This document shows positions 12,780 through 24,523 of a stretch of DNA of 64,000 nt, piece after piece. This stretch comes from Nageia nagi (Eukaryota > Pinophyta): contig JBITNC010000001.1 in the NCBI GenBank assembly GCA_050084985.1, positions 155,000,001-155,064,000 on the forward strand. Reading direction: 5' to 3'. The position numbers and the translations under genes are program-made. The notes under the pieces are model-generated. The model was not told where the DNA came from and did no database searches. It saw nothing but the letters and a program-made list of their open reading frames with translations. Every line of letters starts with the position of its first letter. Within the stretch, counting starts at the first letter, position 1.

Positions 12780-13720
12780 CCATCTAAACTTAATGCTCCC
12801 AAAAGGTGAAGGTTTAGGTTGAATGCACTCAATTATTGTATTATTGATCATATTTTATATATAAAACATCATTATGGAATGTTTTTGAGATGAATATACT
12901 CAAAAAAAGTGGTTGAAGTTATGTAGGAATTCCATTCTAGTTTTTTTGGAGGGCATTATTCTGGATATACCATTGTAGCCAAGATCTTACAAGAGGGCTA
13001 TTATTGGCAATAAATCTATATTGATTCATTTTAAAAAGAAAAAGAGTGTGATAAGTATCACTAATTTATTGTTATAAGGAGAATGGTAACAATGCCATTA
13101 CAACCCATTACTATAGAAGAATAATTCCAAAAATAGGGCCTAGATTTCATTGGTATGATTAATCTAGGGTCATCATCAGGGAACAAGATTATTTTGATAG
13201 CCAAAAATTATTTAAATACATGAGATAAGGCTTATACAAAAAAAATAACAATATTATGATCCTATTATCCCTTTTATAGAAAAAATCAATACTAGATTTG
13301 GTTTTCCTTAGATTGTGATATCAAAAAATGGTATGATATTTTTAGGAGCCCAAGTCTTAGAGTTTGCTCTTAAATATGGCATCTATTGGAAGAGATATTT
13401 AAAATATTACCCACATGTTAATGGGCTATCTAAATCTATAAACAAAAATTTGTTGAGGATATTGAAGATAATAGTGGATGATAATAAGAGGGATTGGGAT
13501 AAAAAGCTTAATCTTGCACTCTAGGAAGATTGGATCACATATAAATATTCAATAAAATCCTCTCCTTATGTTTTGGTATATGGAAATATAATAATTTTAC
13601 CATCTCATATTGAGTTACCTACCTTGTAATTGGTCCACCAATATAAAATGAATGATTCAGACCCATTACAAGTGAGAATTTTTGATTTGACATATTTGGA
13701 TGAACTCTAAAATAATTCAT
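12780..13720 (+). pseudogene. Element A integrase remnant
   Basis: The zinc-binding N-domain is visible as H-SSFFGGHYSGY and ILQEGYYW, followed by ECDKYH, where the second Cys of C-x2-C has become Tyr. LDFIGMINLGSSSGNKI marks the first Asp of the DDE core. The frame at 13315-13524 carries the region of the second Asp and Glu (MISKNGMIFLGAQ; normally S/T-D-x-G-x-x-F, here Asp to Lys). YVLVYGNIIILPSHIEL near 13570 matches the C-terminal part. The enzyme would insert the DNA copy; this one is broken by stops and indels. Confidence 0.8.
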
Positions 13721-14240
13721 ACAAGGAGATTTAGAAAAGAAATAGCATGGTCAAAAAATGGTTTGACAATAAATATGCTTCAAATGTTTCTTTTAATCCT
13801 AGCAATCTAGTTCTCAAATTGGATGAGCATAGAGCTAAGCTTGGATGCCATTGAAAGTTTGATTTATTGTGGTCTGTACCATATATCATCATGTAGGAAA
13901 TATGAAACAATACATTTGAATTCAAGGTAATGGATCACAAGATCCTTGTAATTACAATCAACAACCGACATATAAAGTTTTATACTTCTATATAAACATG
14001 TAAGTTTTATATTATATGTATATATTTATTTTATTATCATACACATTTTCTAAGGTGCATATTTTTACATTTATTAGGAGTAAGTATGGTAGATATGTAT
14101 ATTATTTACTTTACCCTCCATTTGAAATCTATTGCCTCAATCATTTTTTCATCTACATTTTTTTGAGTTGATTGGAGCCATAGGGTTTGTAAATTTTTAG
14201 AGTTAGATTTCCTCCTATTACTAGTCCTTTGTCCATTCTT
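13721..14240. other. Spacer after element A integrase
   Basis: Remains of the integrase C-terminus run to about 13990 (LVLKLDEHRAKLG can be read near 13810). An AT-rich stretch without an open frame follows. Confidence 0.45.
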
Positions 14241-17200
14241 ATTACAAAAATGGATAAGTTTATAGCTATTTTGAGCATTGTTAATAATAAGAATGAATTT
14301 TTTTTATATGAAATTGCTTAATATCCATGTTGAGTTGAAAGCAAAACCCTTAGAGCCTATAAAAGTTCAGGATACAAAACTATAGGATTTAATGCATGAA
14401 ACTAGTTTCATTCATCCATTTCTATATGAAAGATGCCATCCTTACCCAAAATTAGTAAATGCTTTAAGTAAGAAAATATTCCATGAAACTAAAAATGTTA
14501 AAGATAATTAGGGGAATGTTTTTCTCAATTTGAGTCATGATGCAATGTATAATACTTTTGGTCAACTTGATAACACATTACAATGGTCCAATATGTAAGT
14601 AGCTACTATAGAAATTGAGATAATATTCACTAGACTAGTTAAATTCTTATTTGTTGAATCCCATTATAGAGAAGAAAAATATATAGAAGATTTTAGGGTT
14701 TAAACATGATATAGCTCAACTAATAATAATCATCATGGTTCTTTGTGGAGAGAAGGATATCCAAATTTTTCATCTAGAGCACATTATTACAACTTATAGA
14801 ATAATAAAACATTATGGCAAGTACAATTTATATTGGTTTGATCTCATTGAATATAGATTGGCCATCTAGCTTGCAAACAAAGATAGACTTAATCAATTTT
14901 ATTATTCTTATTTTTTATATTGGTTACTTCTCCATCAACATTTGAAAGCTTTACTAGGCTTACAACTAAATAATAAGAATGCATATGATAGTTAAAGAAG
15001 GGTTGATCAATCGATGAAGGTTTTATATCTTAAGGGGTCATATTATAATTTTGTGAGGTATTTCATTTTTCCAACTCTAAATTTCATTTTTGGTGTCACT
15101 TTACCCAAATTATCTAAAATAGCTCTTTATTATTTAAAAATGGGTCAATTCAAGAAAGGAGACTATTATTTTTCTAAAAAATAAATAGTCATCCTACTTA
15201 GTGGCTTTTGTGTAAATCCATGAAATTGTCAATTTTTATTTCTAACTGGCCATTTATCATAAAAGTTGTGAGGCAAGAAGACTATGTTGAAACTATGTGG
15301 GGAGTAAAAAAGGGTAAAAAGAGTTTATATTCACATACCATTAATTTTGATTCAATTCAATAACATCACAAAAACTACTGGAAATACTTAACTATAAAAA
15401 TGCAAAGGTTGCAGTTGTCTCAAATTATAGTCTCATGGCCTTATGATCCATTAGGTGTTTTTACTACTTAAAATTTGTAAATTCAAAAGCATTGGATTTT
15501 GTAAGAATCTCAATTGATGAATTTGAAAACTTCTAGAATAATTAGGAAATAAGTCCTTTTCTTCTAGATTCAATGTTAGAGTCTTCATGCATGCCTCTAT
15601 GGAGGCCTACTTATACAATCAAAGTTGATTTTTCTACAACTTCAAATAGAGAGAAAACTCTACCTAAATATTTATAGAAATATTTGGATATCTTTAATTG
15701 CTTTGATCATAAGAAAAAAATATTTTACACATTATGGAGTAGAGAGAAAACAAAAATATTTGCAATGGATGTGTGAATAGGACAAGGTTTTTTGCAAGGC
15801 CTATGATAAACAATTTTTCTTTAAGAAAAGGATAGATTTGAAAAGAAAAGTGCTAGAATAGTAAAAATCTCAAAAAAAGAAAAAGGAAAAGCTAAATGAA
15901 CTCTAGAAGAATCATAATGAATAAATAAATAGAAAAAATATGGAGGACCAAAACTTATGGAAATGGCTATAAATGTCAAAATTAAAGAAATAGATATATC
16001 TAGAAAGGATATTAAATATATGAAAAATATGTGGAAGAAACTGGTAGAGGAAGAAGAGCAAAAGAGAAAAGAATAAGAAAATAAAGATGCTACATTGTCC
16101 AAAAAGCTCCCAAAGGAAGATGAACCAAAGAAAAGGCCTACAATAAGAAAATGAAAAGCTATAGAGTTTGGAAAAAGAAATTAGAAGACTAAAGAGAGGC
16201 AACAAGCTAAAGCCCAATGCTAAGGCATTCACAACAAAAGATAATGAGTCTATCCTTACATAGAGCAAAATTATGGCCAAGACAAAGGTAGTTATTGAAA
16301 AATAACCTAAATTTGATGATTTAGATACTAAACCTTTTGTTATTAATAAAAGGAGGATAAGTTAAAGAATAAAATATTTTCCTAAATATGTATCTAAAGG
16401 TATAGAACATATGCAAAAAAAAGAAACCCTCCTCCTATAGCTCAAGACAAGGAGCAAAAGATGAAGATAACACAAAGATAACCCTATGAAATAATACATG
16501 ATGATATAATTATGGATAGTTCATAAATAAAAGAGGTAAATGTTGATTCAAATATAGATAAAGATGCCTTAACTATTATTTCACCCATTTCTATTCAGAA
16601 AATTGATACCTCTAAAGAGCTTACTAATTTTAGTAAAATTGAAAAATCTAATGAATATTGGTTTGACCAAATGGGAAATAAAGCATAAAAAATTCTCAAC
16701 CAAACACAACTTGATACAACTATATATATTAGGAAGTAAATTTGTGAATTTTTTTCCAAACAAGTTGATGAATCTATATGAAAATATTTAGAGTTAAAAG
16801 GTATCTCTTTATAACTAAGATTATATAAGATCAACCAAACATATAAAAGAAATTTTTTAAAAAATAACATAATCTTATGGATGTAGATGTAGTTTTGCTT
16901 GTGCATAAAGTAGAGAAACTAAAAAGATAAAAAGCCTCATTTGAAGAGAAAGAAAAAATTCAATTAACTTAGAAAACTCCATTGAATAAACAAATCTAAA
17001 AATTACAAGATGCAATTGACTCTTCAAAACTAACTAAAGATTTAGAAGAAAAGAAGGAAGAGCTTAAATCCAAGGGCATTGAAGTGAATATGAAAAATGG
17101 TTAGATAGAGGCTTTGGAGATAGAGATAGATGTTTTTAAAGCAACTTTGGAAGGCAAAGAGGTTGAATATAAGACATTGTAAGATGAAAAAAAAGGCTTC

Positions 17201-18050
17201 AAGATGACTTGAAAATTTTGTAGGATTCATATACAAAGAAAGACATGATAGAAAATTTTACAAAGATAAAAGAAAATTCTAAAAAAAAATTTGAAACTCA
17301 AGAATAGAATCTACTAACCCAATAAACATAGGAACCAATGTAGATAAAGTTTCCAATGGAATCATTAAAGGCCATAAAATTGAATTATTAGAAAAAGGTA
17401 ATACCAATTTTAGATTTATTATATTTTGTTAGAGAATACATTATATATTACAATAAGAAAATAGATAAATACAAAGTTATTTTATATAAGAAAATAAAAA
17501 TTTTAAAGATGTATAATGAAATATTGAGATCATCAAAGCAATGAATCAAAAGGAAGCAACAAAAATTCATAATTTTATAGATGATTCATATGATCAAATT
17601 TGGGTTATGACTTAGAAAGGTGCTCACCTATATGAAATAATGATGTGCATGGAGAAATGTATGAAGTCATTGAATCCAAAGATGAATAAAATGAATAATA
17701 CTTTTAAATTTTTTGATAAAAAAAAATGTCTCCTCTATATAAAGAAGACTATATTACTTACACTCTTTAATAAATGAAGATATTTCGTGATCAAGCTCAA
17801 AAAGAGGATAACAATTTTGCAGACTAGAAAAAGAGCAATTTTGAAGATAAATTCTTGAAGTTCACTCATGAAATGACCAAAATAGAGGCATGGGTAGAAG
17901 AGTTATATAAAATAAAATCCAATATTAACTTAAGGATAATTAATCAATTTGTTTCATTAGCTTTGCTCATACAAAAGATTGAACTTGTGAAAGATGATAA
18001 GTGGTCAAAGGCCATTGCAGGTTTACTTATGGATATAACAATGTAATTCA
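14241..18050 (+). pseudogene. Element A extra 3' coding region, coiled coil
   Basis: Between integrase and the 3' LTR lie 3.8 kb with a coding look on the + strand. The first part is globular (about 14300-15750), with pieces such as HPFLYERCHPYPKLV and FVESHYREEKYIEDF. The second part (about 15830-17550) is extremely rich in Lys and Glu, with blocks such as MWKKLVEEEEQKRKE and KKLPKEDEPKKR, typical of a long coiled coil. The last frame, 17855-18043, reads MKFTHEMTKIEAWVEEL and ends DITM about 80 bases before the LTR. Extra ORFs after integrase occur in some plant gypsy lineages. I do not recognise this protein. Many stops break it. Confidence 0.5.
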
Positions 18051-18126
18051 TGTTTTATACATATTGATATAGTTTTTATTTGAGTTCATGATTTAGTGGT
18101 ATAAATTCACTAGCTGGTGATCAAAA

Positions 18127-18349
18127 TGTATACTTGTATATATTTTGGAGTAATAAAAAGATTTTTGTATGGGTATAATTACTTTTGATTCTTTATTTCT
18201 TGAAAGAATGATGATACTTAGTCAATTTTGAATATTTATTATAATATTTAATCATGATAAAGATCCAACAGTAATGGAATAAATAGATTTTGTTGGAATA
18301 GTGAAAAAATGGAATAAAAGTTATACTTAGCCATTTTTTGAGTGTTTTG
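18127..18349 (+). repeat. Element A 3' LTR, first part
   Basis: It starts tgtatacttgta and follows the left LTR up to gagtgtttt, where element B interrupts it; it resumes at 44407. The bases just before it (agctggtgatcaaaa) are only weakly purine-rich, so the polypurine tract of A is decayed or unusual. Confidence 0.85.
18345..18349. other. Element B target-site duplication, left copy
   Basis: Here ttttg, against tttta at 44407-44411. The uninterrupted LTR of element A reads gtttta at the same place, so the left copy carries one change. Confidence 0.7.
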
Positions 18350-18547
18350 TGATAGATCAAACTCCATGATTATATTAAAAAAGTGAATACATAAGCTTAC
18401 ATCTAAGAGTAATATTTAAATATAAGGATGGAGAAGTTATATGAACCAACTCCTGAACTACTTGTGGGATAAATATCCCCATTACAACATTATAAATATA
18501 AATCTAATTATTACAACACAACCCCTATTAGATTAGTGTTGTTAACA
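18350..18547 (-). repeat. Element B 3' LTR
   Basis: On the + strand it runs from tgatagat to gttaaca and pairs with 44208-44406. The other copy reads taatagat and gttaata at its ends, both single transitions. Confidence 0.88.
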
Positions 18548-18561
18548 TTCCCCCCTTTAAT
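18548..18561 (-). other. Element B polypurine tract
   Basis: On the - strand the bases before the LTR read aaattaaaggggggaa. This is the plus-strand primer of reverse transcription and fixes the element's orientation. Confidence 0.85.
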
Positions 18562-18589
18562 TTGAAGTAGTTGGTGTAAGTTTGAGTAT

Positions 18590-20260
18590 TTATTTGAATT
18601 TATTAAACTTCACTCTTCTAAGAACCTTGGTGAAGATGTCTAATATTTGGTATTTAGTAGAACAATATTTCAACTAAATTATTTTGACCTCTACATGATG
18701 TCAAATCAAATGATACTTTGTGTTAATGTATTTTATTCAATCATGAAACTTGGGATTCTTAGCTAACTTGATTACAAAAGTATTATCAATTAGAATTAGA
18801 GTCTTTTTTCTCTTACAAATATTGAAGTATATTCCTAAGCCATACAATCTCCTTTGTTGCCTCTTCTATATCCATATACTTTACCTTGGTAGTGGAATCT
18901 ACTAGAACTAATTATTTCCATGATCTCCAAGAAATAGCTCCTGATATAAGACTCATACGATATCATGAAGTAGAAAATCCATCCTCCTTATCACCATCAA
19001 AGTTTGAATCAAAATATATAATCAATTTGAAGTCTCCCACTTTTGAGTATTTGATATTAAAATCATGAATTCCTTTCAAATATCGAAGGACTCTTTTCAC
19101 TGCTAACCAATGACCTTTACATAGTTGGTGCATGAACTGAGAAAGAATTCCAACCGTAAATGAAATATTTGGTATAGTAGTGGTTAGATAAATGAGACTT
19201 ACAACTAGTTATTTATATTTTGTAGCATCTTAAATTTGATTCCTCTCAACAGTTATCAATTTGAGTTCTATTCTATTGGAGTAGAAAGTGGCTTACAATC
19301 TATCATGCCACACTTACTCAACAATTCTCCAATGTACTTCCTTTGAGAAATGAATATGTAGCATGGTTCTTGAGTCACTTAAACACCCAAATAGTAATGA
19401 AGATGCCCCATATCATTCATTTCAAAACCATTCTTTAGATCTTATTTCATTGATGCAATAAATCCTTCATTATTCTCCATCATCAAAATATCATCTACAT
19501 ATGCCACAAGATACACAACTACTTTACCAACTTTTTGAAAAATAGAATTGCATAATCAAGATTAAAGTGCTAGAAATTAATCCTTAAAAGATGTTTAGTA
19601 AGGTTCTCATAACAAATACGAGGTGCTTGTTTTAATATGTATAAAGAATTTATGAGTTTATATACCTTATGTTCCTATCCTTTTATTGCAAAACCTTCAA
19701 GTTGAGTCATGTACATATTTTCTTTTAGATCACCATTCAAAAATGTATTCTTCACATCCATTTGATGTACCTTCCATCCATGCTAAGAAGACATAGCTAT
19801 CAAATATCAAATAGTTTCCCATTTACCAGTAGGAGAAAATGTATCATCATAATCAATGCCTTACTTCTATGCATAGCCATTAGCCACAAGCCTCACCTTG
19901 TATTTTTCAAGTGAGCTATTAGATTTGTACTTATTTTAATAGAATCACTTGGAACCAATTGGTTTGGTTTTGTATGGAGGATCTATCAACTTCTAAGTTC
20001 CATTCTTGATTAGAGCATCATACTCCTTTTTCATGGAATCTACCAATTCATCATGAGGAATTACCTCTTTAAATGAATTTGGCTTGAAATCAACAAAAAA
20101 TTCAATTCCATATCAAAATACCAATCTTTATCTTCATCAAAAATACCATAAACAACTACATAATCTAAAATTCAACCTTCTAAGTTTCCATTTTCTTTTC
20201 TAGCCATATACAAACTTCTTATAGTTTTCCCTATTTCATCAGGTTTAACCATTTTGGTAT
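18590..20260 (-). pseudogene. Element B copia RT and RNase H remnant
   Basis: On the - strand LVAYVDDILM is readable at about 19487-19518. This is the copia RT catalytic box with both Asp residues kept. Further on, KRVLRYLKGIHDF and FDSNFDGDKEDG (about 18960-19100) match the join to RNase H and its first catalytic Asp. The upstream part near 19700-20080 shows the conserved pieces around the RT N-terminus. Frames shift several times and stops are common. RT and RNase H would copy the element RNA in the particle; this copy cannot. It lies directly next to the 3' LTR, as expected for copia, where integrase precedes RT. Confidence 0.85.
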
Positions 20261-20539
20261 TTTATGTGTTGTTATTGGTTGCTCACATGGCTAAGGAGGT
20301 ACTTGATTTCCATCAATACTCAATCATCCAATCTCAATAATCACATCATCCAACTAGTTTATAGTAAATGATAATGATGAAGTAGAAGAAATAGTTGAAA
20401 GGTGTGTTTGCTCTTCAAGAAAAAGTGGTGAAGATTACAATGCTTGATCTAATATAGGCATCCCCCCTTCAAGATTTGGAATCTTATAATATGCTTCAAA
20501 ATAATTCTTCCCATGGATAAATTGATTAAGGTGTTCAAG

Positions 20540-21400
20540 CTACTACTCAATAGCATTATCACCTTTGTAAATTTCAAGAAAAATAACATTTATGGCAAAT
20601 AGAAACTTGTTGTTAAACTCATCATAAAGCTTGTATCCTTTATTTGTATTTGAATAACCCAAAAAAATACACATGTGACTCATAGATCCAATCTTGGTTT
20701 GTTGTTCCTTAGGAATGAATGCATAACAAGTGGAACCAAAAATCCTAAGATGGTTCACTAAAGACACACAACCAAACCACATTTTCAAGAGCATGAGAAG
20801 GAGATCTATTTTTCAAGTAGAAAGCACATAAAGCTACATCACCCCAAAACATTAATATCATATTCTTGAAAAACAACATAGCATGGGCCATATTCAAAAG
20901 AGTGCGATTCATACACTCAACAATAATATTTTGTTGAGGATTATGAAGAAGAATAGTCTAAATTTTTATGCCATGTTGGTGTAGATAAGAAGTAAACCCA
21001 ATAGAAGTATATTCCACACAATTGTTAAAATGAAAATTACCTATACTAGTTCAAGCTTCATTTTCCACACTAACATGAAATTCTTTCAATTTAGAAAAAG
21101 CATCAAACTTATGATTCAACAAATAAACCCAACACATTCTAGAATAGTCATTTATGAAGGTCATAAGGTATTTATTACCAGCTATAGAAGGAAAAAAAAA
21201 TGGACCACACAAGTTAGAGTGGATGAGTTCAAGTTTCCTAGTAGCTCGCTAAGTAGAAGCAGAAAAGGTTGCTTGTGATGCTTACCTAGGATATAGGCTT
21301 CATAGGGTTCAATTTTCCTAGGAATAGTAGAAAAACTAGTAAATCCTTGGTTTTTTAAAAGATGAAGATCATCAAAATTAAGATGGCCAAATCTCACATG
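20540..21400 (-). pseudogene. Element B copia integrase remnant
   Basis: The pre-integrase finger region reads FGHLNFDDLHLLKNQG at about 21340-21395. The core follows: HSNLCGP (normally HSDLCGP), then FINDYSRMCWVYLL, a degenerate NNCVEYTS, and NIIVECMNRTLLNMAHAML with the Glu kept. Two of the three catalytic acids are now Asn. The uninterrupted frame 20543-20794 carries the copia integrase C-domain (LRIFGSTCYAFIP, then KGYKLYDEFNNKFLF). The order is as in Ty1/copia, upstream of RT. Confidence 0.88.
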
Positions 21401-21419
21401 CCATAAAATACTAGAAGAT

Positions 21420-22763
21420 AGAGTGCTTTATCTTATTAGGCAAGAAAAGCAAAGTTCTTTGATCAATAGAAGTCCCCTTGAGCTTCTCATCTTCAACTCT
21501 AATCATCATGATTTAATTATCCACCAAACAATGAATCTCCATCTTTCCATTAAACATTTGTATAGAATGGCCTTGCTGATGAGTAAGAATAAGTGAAAGC
21601 AAGTTCCTTTTGAGTTTAGAAAGATAAAGAATGTATCAAAGAATAAAATCTTTAAACCCTAGCAATTTTGAGTTGAATTGTACCAATTCCATATGGTTTA
21701 ATCATGGATCTATCGATAAAGTATACTACTCCATCAATATCTTTTGATAAATCTTCAAAAAATCTAATCAAAAACTCATATGAAATGTAGGACCTATATC
21801 AAGAAACCAAGCATCTTTCCAATTGAGAAAATAAGTATTCATCATGAAATTTAATCCAACATGACACTCAACAATCAAAAAATTAGTAGAATCTATAATC
21901 TTAGCTTTGTTAGATTCTTTTTACTCCTAAATCTTTTCCCATGGCATCCAACAAGTAGCAGCATCATGTCCCTTTTTTGTGCATCAAGTACATTTAAGAT
22001 TTGATTGCTCTCCTCTTTCACCTTGACCACCTTGATTTCTACCCCTTGACTCTAGAATTCTTTTATCCTTTACCTCTATTACTAATTTCACCTTGAGATG
22101 AATCATGAGATGAATTTTTTCCTTTCTATTCTACACACACTATCTCAAAACCAGAGTCACACATTTTCTTTCCAAAAATCTTTTCACATTTTGCAATTTT
22201 CTCAGCTAAGGTGTCAAAAGTGAGCACCTTTAGCTATCCACTTTCTTGCAATGAATTAATATATGTTGAGTATGTAGGGTAGAGAGATTTGATTAATGTT
22301 GCAAGGATAATATCAATTTTGACACTAGTTGTTGTGATGTTGTACATGATCACCTATATTTGTAAAATCAACTTCATAGGATCATTATCTATTAACTGTA
22401 GATTGAATAACTTTAATTAAAGTTGTATCAACCCTAATTCATAATGAGAGTCATATAGCTCTCATAATTTCTTCAAAGCATTCTAGGCATCATCAATGGA
22501 AGAAATGTTCCTATTTACTTCTTCAATAATAGAGGTGACTATCAAAGCATATGCCTTACAATTTTTCATATTCCATATTTCAAGTTCCTTTGTGTCTGTG
22601 GGATGAGTGGGAGCAGTGTCTCCATCACAAATACCAATCCAAAGTCATTAAAAATTAGCATGTGCTTAAGTTTATGATGCCATTTAGACCAATTATCCTT
22701 GCTAGAGAGAACAACACTAATGATACTCACTAATGAATGCATGATAATAAAATTCTTTAACAA
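21420..22763 (-). pseudogene. Element B copia gag and protease remnant
   Basis: Gag begins near 22763. NWSKWHHKLKHMLIFNDFG matches the copia Gag core. A CCHC zinc knuckle, C-T-x-CTKKGHDAATC, lies at about 21950-22010 with a stop in its second position. The protease site is DAWFLDIGPTFHM at about 21810-21850, where D-x-G is kept but the following Ala/Ser is Pro. Long stretches between are broken in frame. This is the N-terminal half of the element B polyprotein, followed in order by integrase. Confidence 0.8.
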
Positions 22764-22889
22764 TAATTTTAATTACTATCAGTACCAAAAATTTAAACCA
22801 AAAAACACTAAATACTTTTATTCATTACCTTTCTTTTCTCATAAAAATTTGGGAAAGAAGGTACAAAGCATTACATTTGGTGATGTGCA

Positions 22890-23330
22890 GTAAGATCCTA
22901 CTCCATTTCTATGGAAATGCCAAGCAAAATAGGCTCAAATAGATGCTCTTTAGTATCACTAGGAATAATAAAGACTTCAAGAGGCTATGCTCTAGGAGTA
23001 TAAAACTTGGATGATAGTTCAATTGTCTTGGGAGATGCAACTATCATAAGGTCATTTTTTGCTACTAATTCTTCCTCAAGTTTACTATCACTAAGGATGA
23101 CTAATTCAAGAATATGAACATGATTGTTTGCTTCATTTGTATCAAAGTAAGACTCTTATATGAGTCTATAGAGGGTTCAAATGATATTTGATATTCAACA
23201 ACATAAGTATTCAATCTATGAAACACTTATTTAAGACCTAAACATGCCATGTATTGATCAAAATATCTTAGATTTATGGTCACCAAATTCTCTTGAAGTG
23301 CATTGTAAAAACCTTAAGGATGCATAATAT
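22890..23330 (-). pseudogene. Element B upstream coding stretch, unrecognised
   Basis: Upstream of copia gag on the same strand, two adjoining frames stay open for much longer than the surrounding DNA. One reads FYNALQENLVTINLRYFD and continues DQYMACLGLK. After a one-base shift near 23150 the other reads NNHVHILELVILSDSKLEEE and later FIIPSDTKEHLFEPILL. Only a few stops occur in about 140 codons. Most copia elements have no gene before gag. It may be a captured sequence, a Gag N-terminal extension, or a fragment of another element. I do not recognise it. Confidence 0.35.
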
Positions 23331-24507
23331 GAACTTACTTATTTCTCCAAAAGCTCTCAAAATATTTCAAAAAAATAATATCACCCCACCAAAAATAAAT
23401 AATTTAGGGAAACCCTCAAAATATACTTCTAAAGTGAAAATGTTCTTAAAAACATAATAATACCCTCTAAATGAAGAAAATGCCTCAAAAGGATTGGCAC
23501 TTGTTACCTTCTATGAACAAACAAAGCACTTATACCAAGATATTACTTTATTTCCTTGTATACTCAAAGAAATTGCAATCTCTAAAAGCCCTCAATTCTT
23601 CTCAAAGTGGAAATTATTTAAAAATACAAAGTAACTGAGCAAAAATAAATGAATTAATTTGGCCCAAGCTTTAGAAATATTTCAAATTAACATTGGATAG
23701 ATTAATTCATCATTATTTTAGAGAGTAATGGTGTATAATATGAATTTAACCTTCAGACCTTATATTAGTACTTCAACAAAAATTTGGTGCTTCAAACTTC
23801 ATCTAGCAATGGATGGCATTCAATAGCAATGAAAAATGGTTTCAATCATATGTTCAACACACCTCAAACATGTTGAAATAAGATTCAATATGTTCAACCA
23901 ATTGGTTTCAAACTCAAACACATATTTTAGCAAGCTAGGTAGACTCATATGATCTCTTCACTCACTAAAATGATATAAACATCACATGCACAACACTACA
24001 TGCATAAATTCAATACATTTCTACTAAGAAAATATAAAAAATGTTACCATTGATACCCAAAGTAGTCTTGTAGATGTCAAGATACACAACATAATTCTCA
24101 ATGTACATATCTCCACAAAGTGAATTCCTCCATCAATATTCTTTTTACTTCCTATGTGATACATTCAAATCTAAAATTCTCCCTCATTGCATAAACATAA
24201 CATGTCTATCTCAGTCTCATGATGTGTGTATGATGCTAGGTCTCACATATATGTATACAAACTACAAATATAGATACACACTATAGAGACAAATAGGTTT
24301 ACATCACATTATACCATCCATTGTAAATATTATTAGGTTTACAACTCATGCACATCATCTCTAATACAAAGGACAATGTACCAATGCGTACACAACACTC
24401 AAAACTCACGTAAAATGATGTGAATGCCTCAATATAGAACATAGAGGAGATTCTAGAAATGTTCTTCTCATAGTATGGACATAGAAAATATGAAGTTATT
24501 CATTGTA
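23331..24507. other. Element B leader, nothing recognised
   Basis: AT-rich sequence between the unrecognised coding stretch and the PBS. Short frames such as 24101-24286 (+) have no known similarity. Confidence 0.45.
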
Positions 24508-24519
24508 GCTCTAATACCA
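24508..24519 (-). other. Element B primer-binding site (tRNA-iMet)
   Basis: On the - strand it reads TGGTATTAGAGC, one base from the standard TGGTATCAGAGC. In the site before element C entered, one G separated it from the 5' LTR. The target duplication of C (ccact) overlaps its start. Confidence 0.9.
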
Positions 24520-24521
24520 CT
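24517..24521. other. Element C target-site duplication, left copy
   Basis: ccact here and again at 44204-44208, directly after the other LTR of C. On this side two extra bases (tg) lie between the duplication and the shared LTR sequence, giving tgtgtatatc. Confidence 0.75.
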
Positions 24522-24523
24522 TG

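Noticed and set aside
15912-16280. 122-codon hydrophobic open frame on the - strand, looking like a membrane protein
   Set aside because: It is the complement of the Lys/Glu-rich coding region of element A. The reverse of AAA/GAA codons gives Phe/Phe-Ser-rich sequence.
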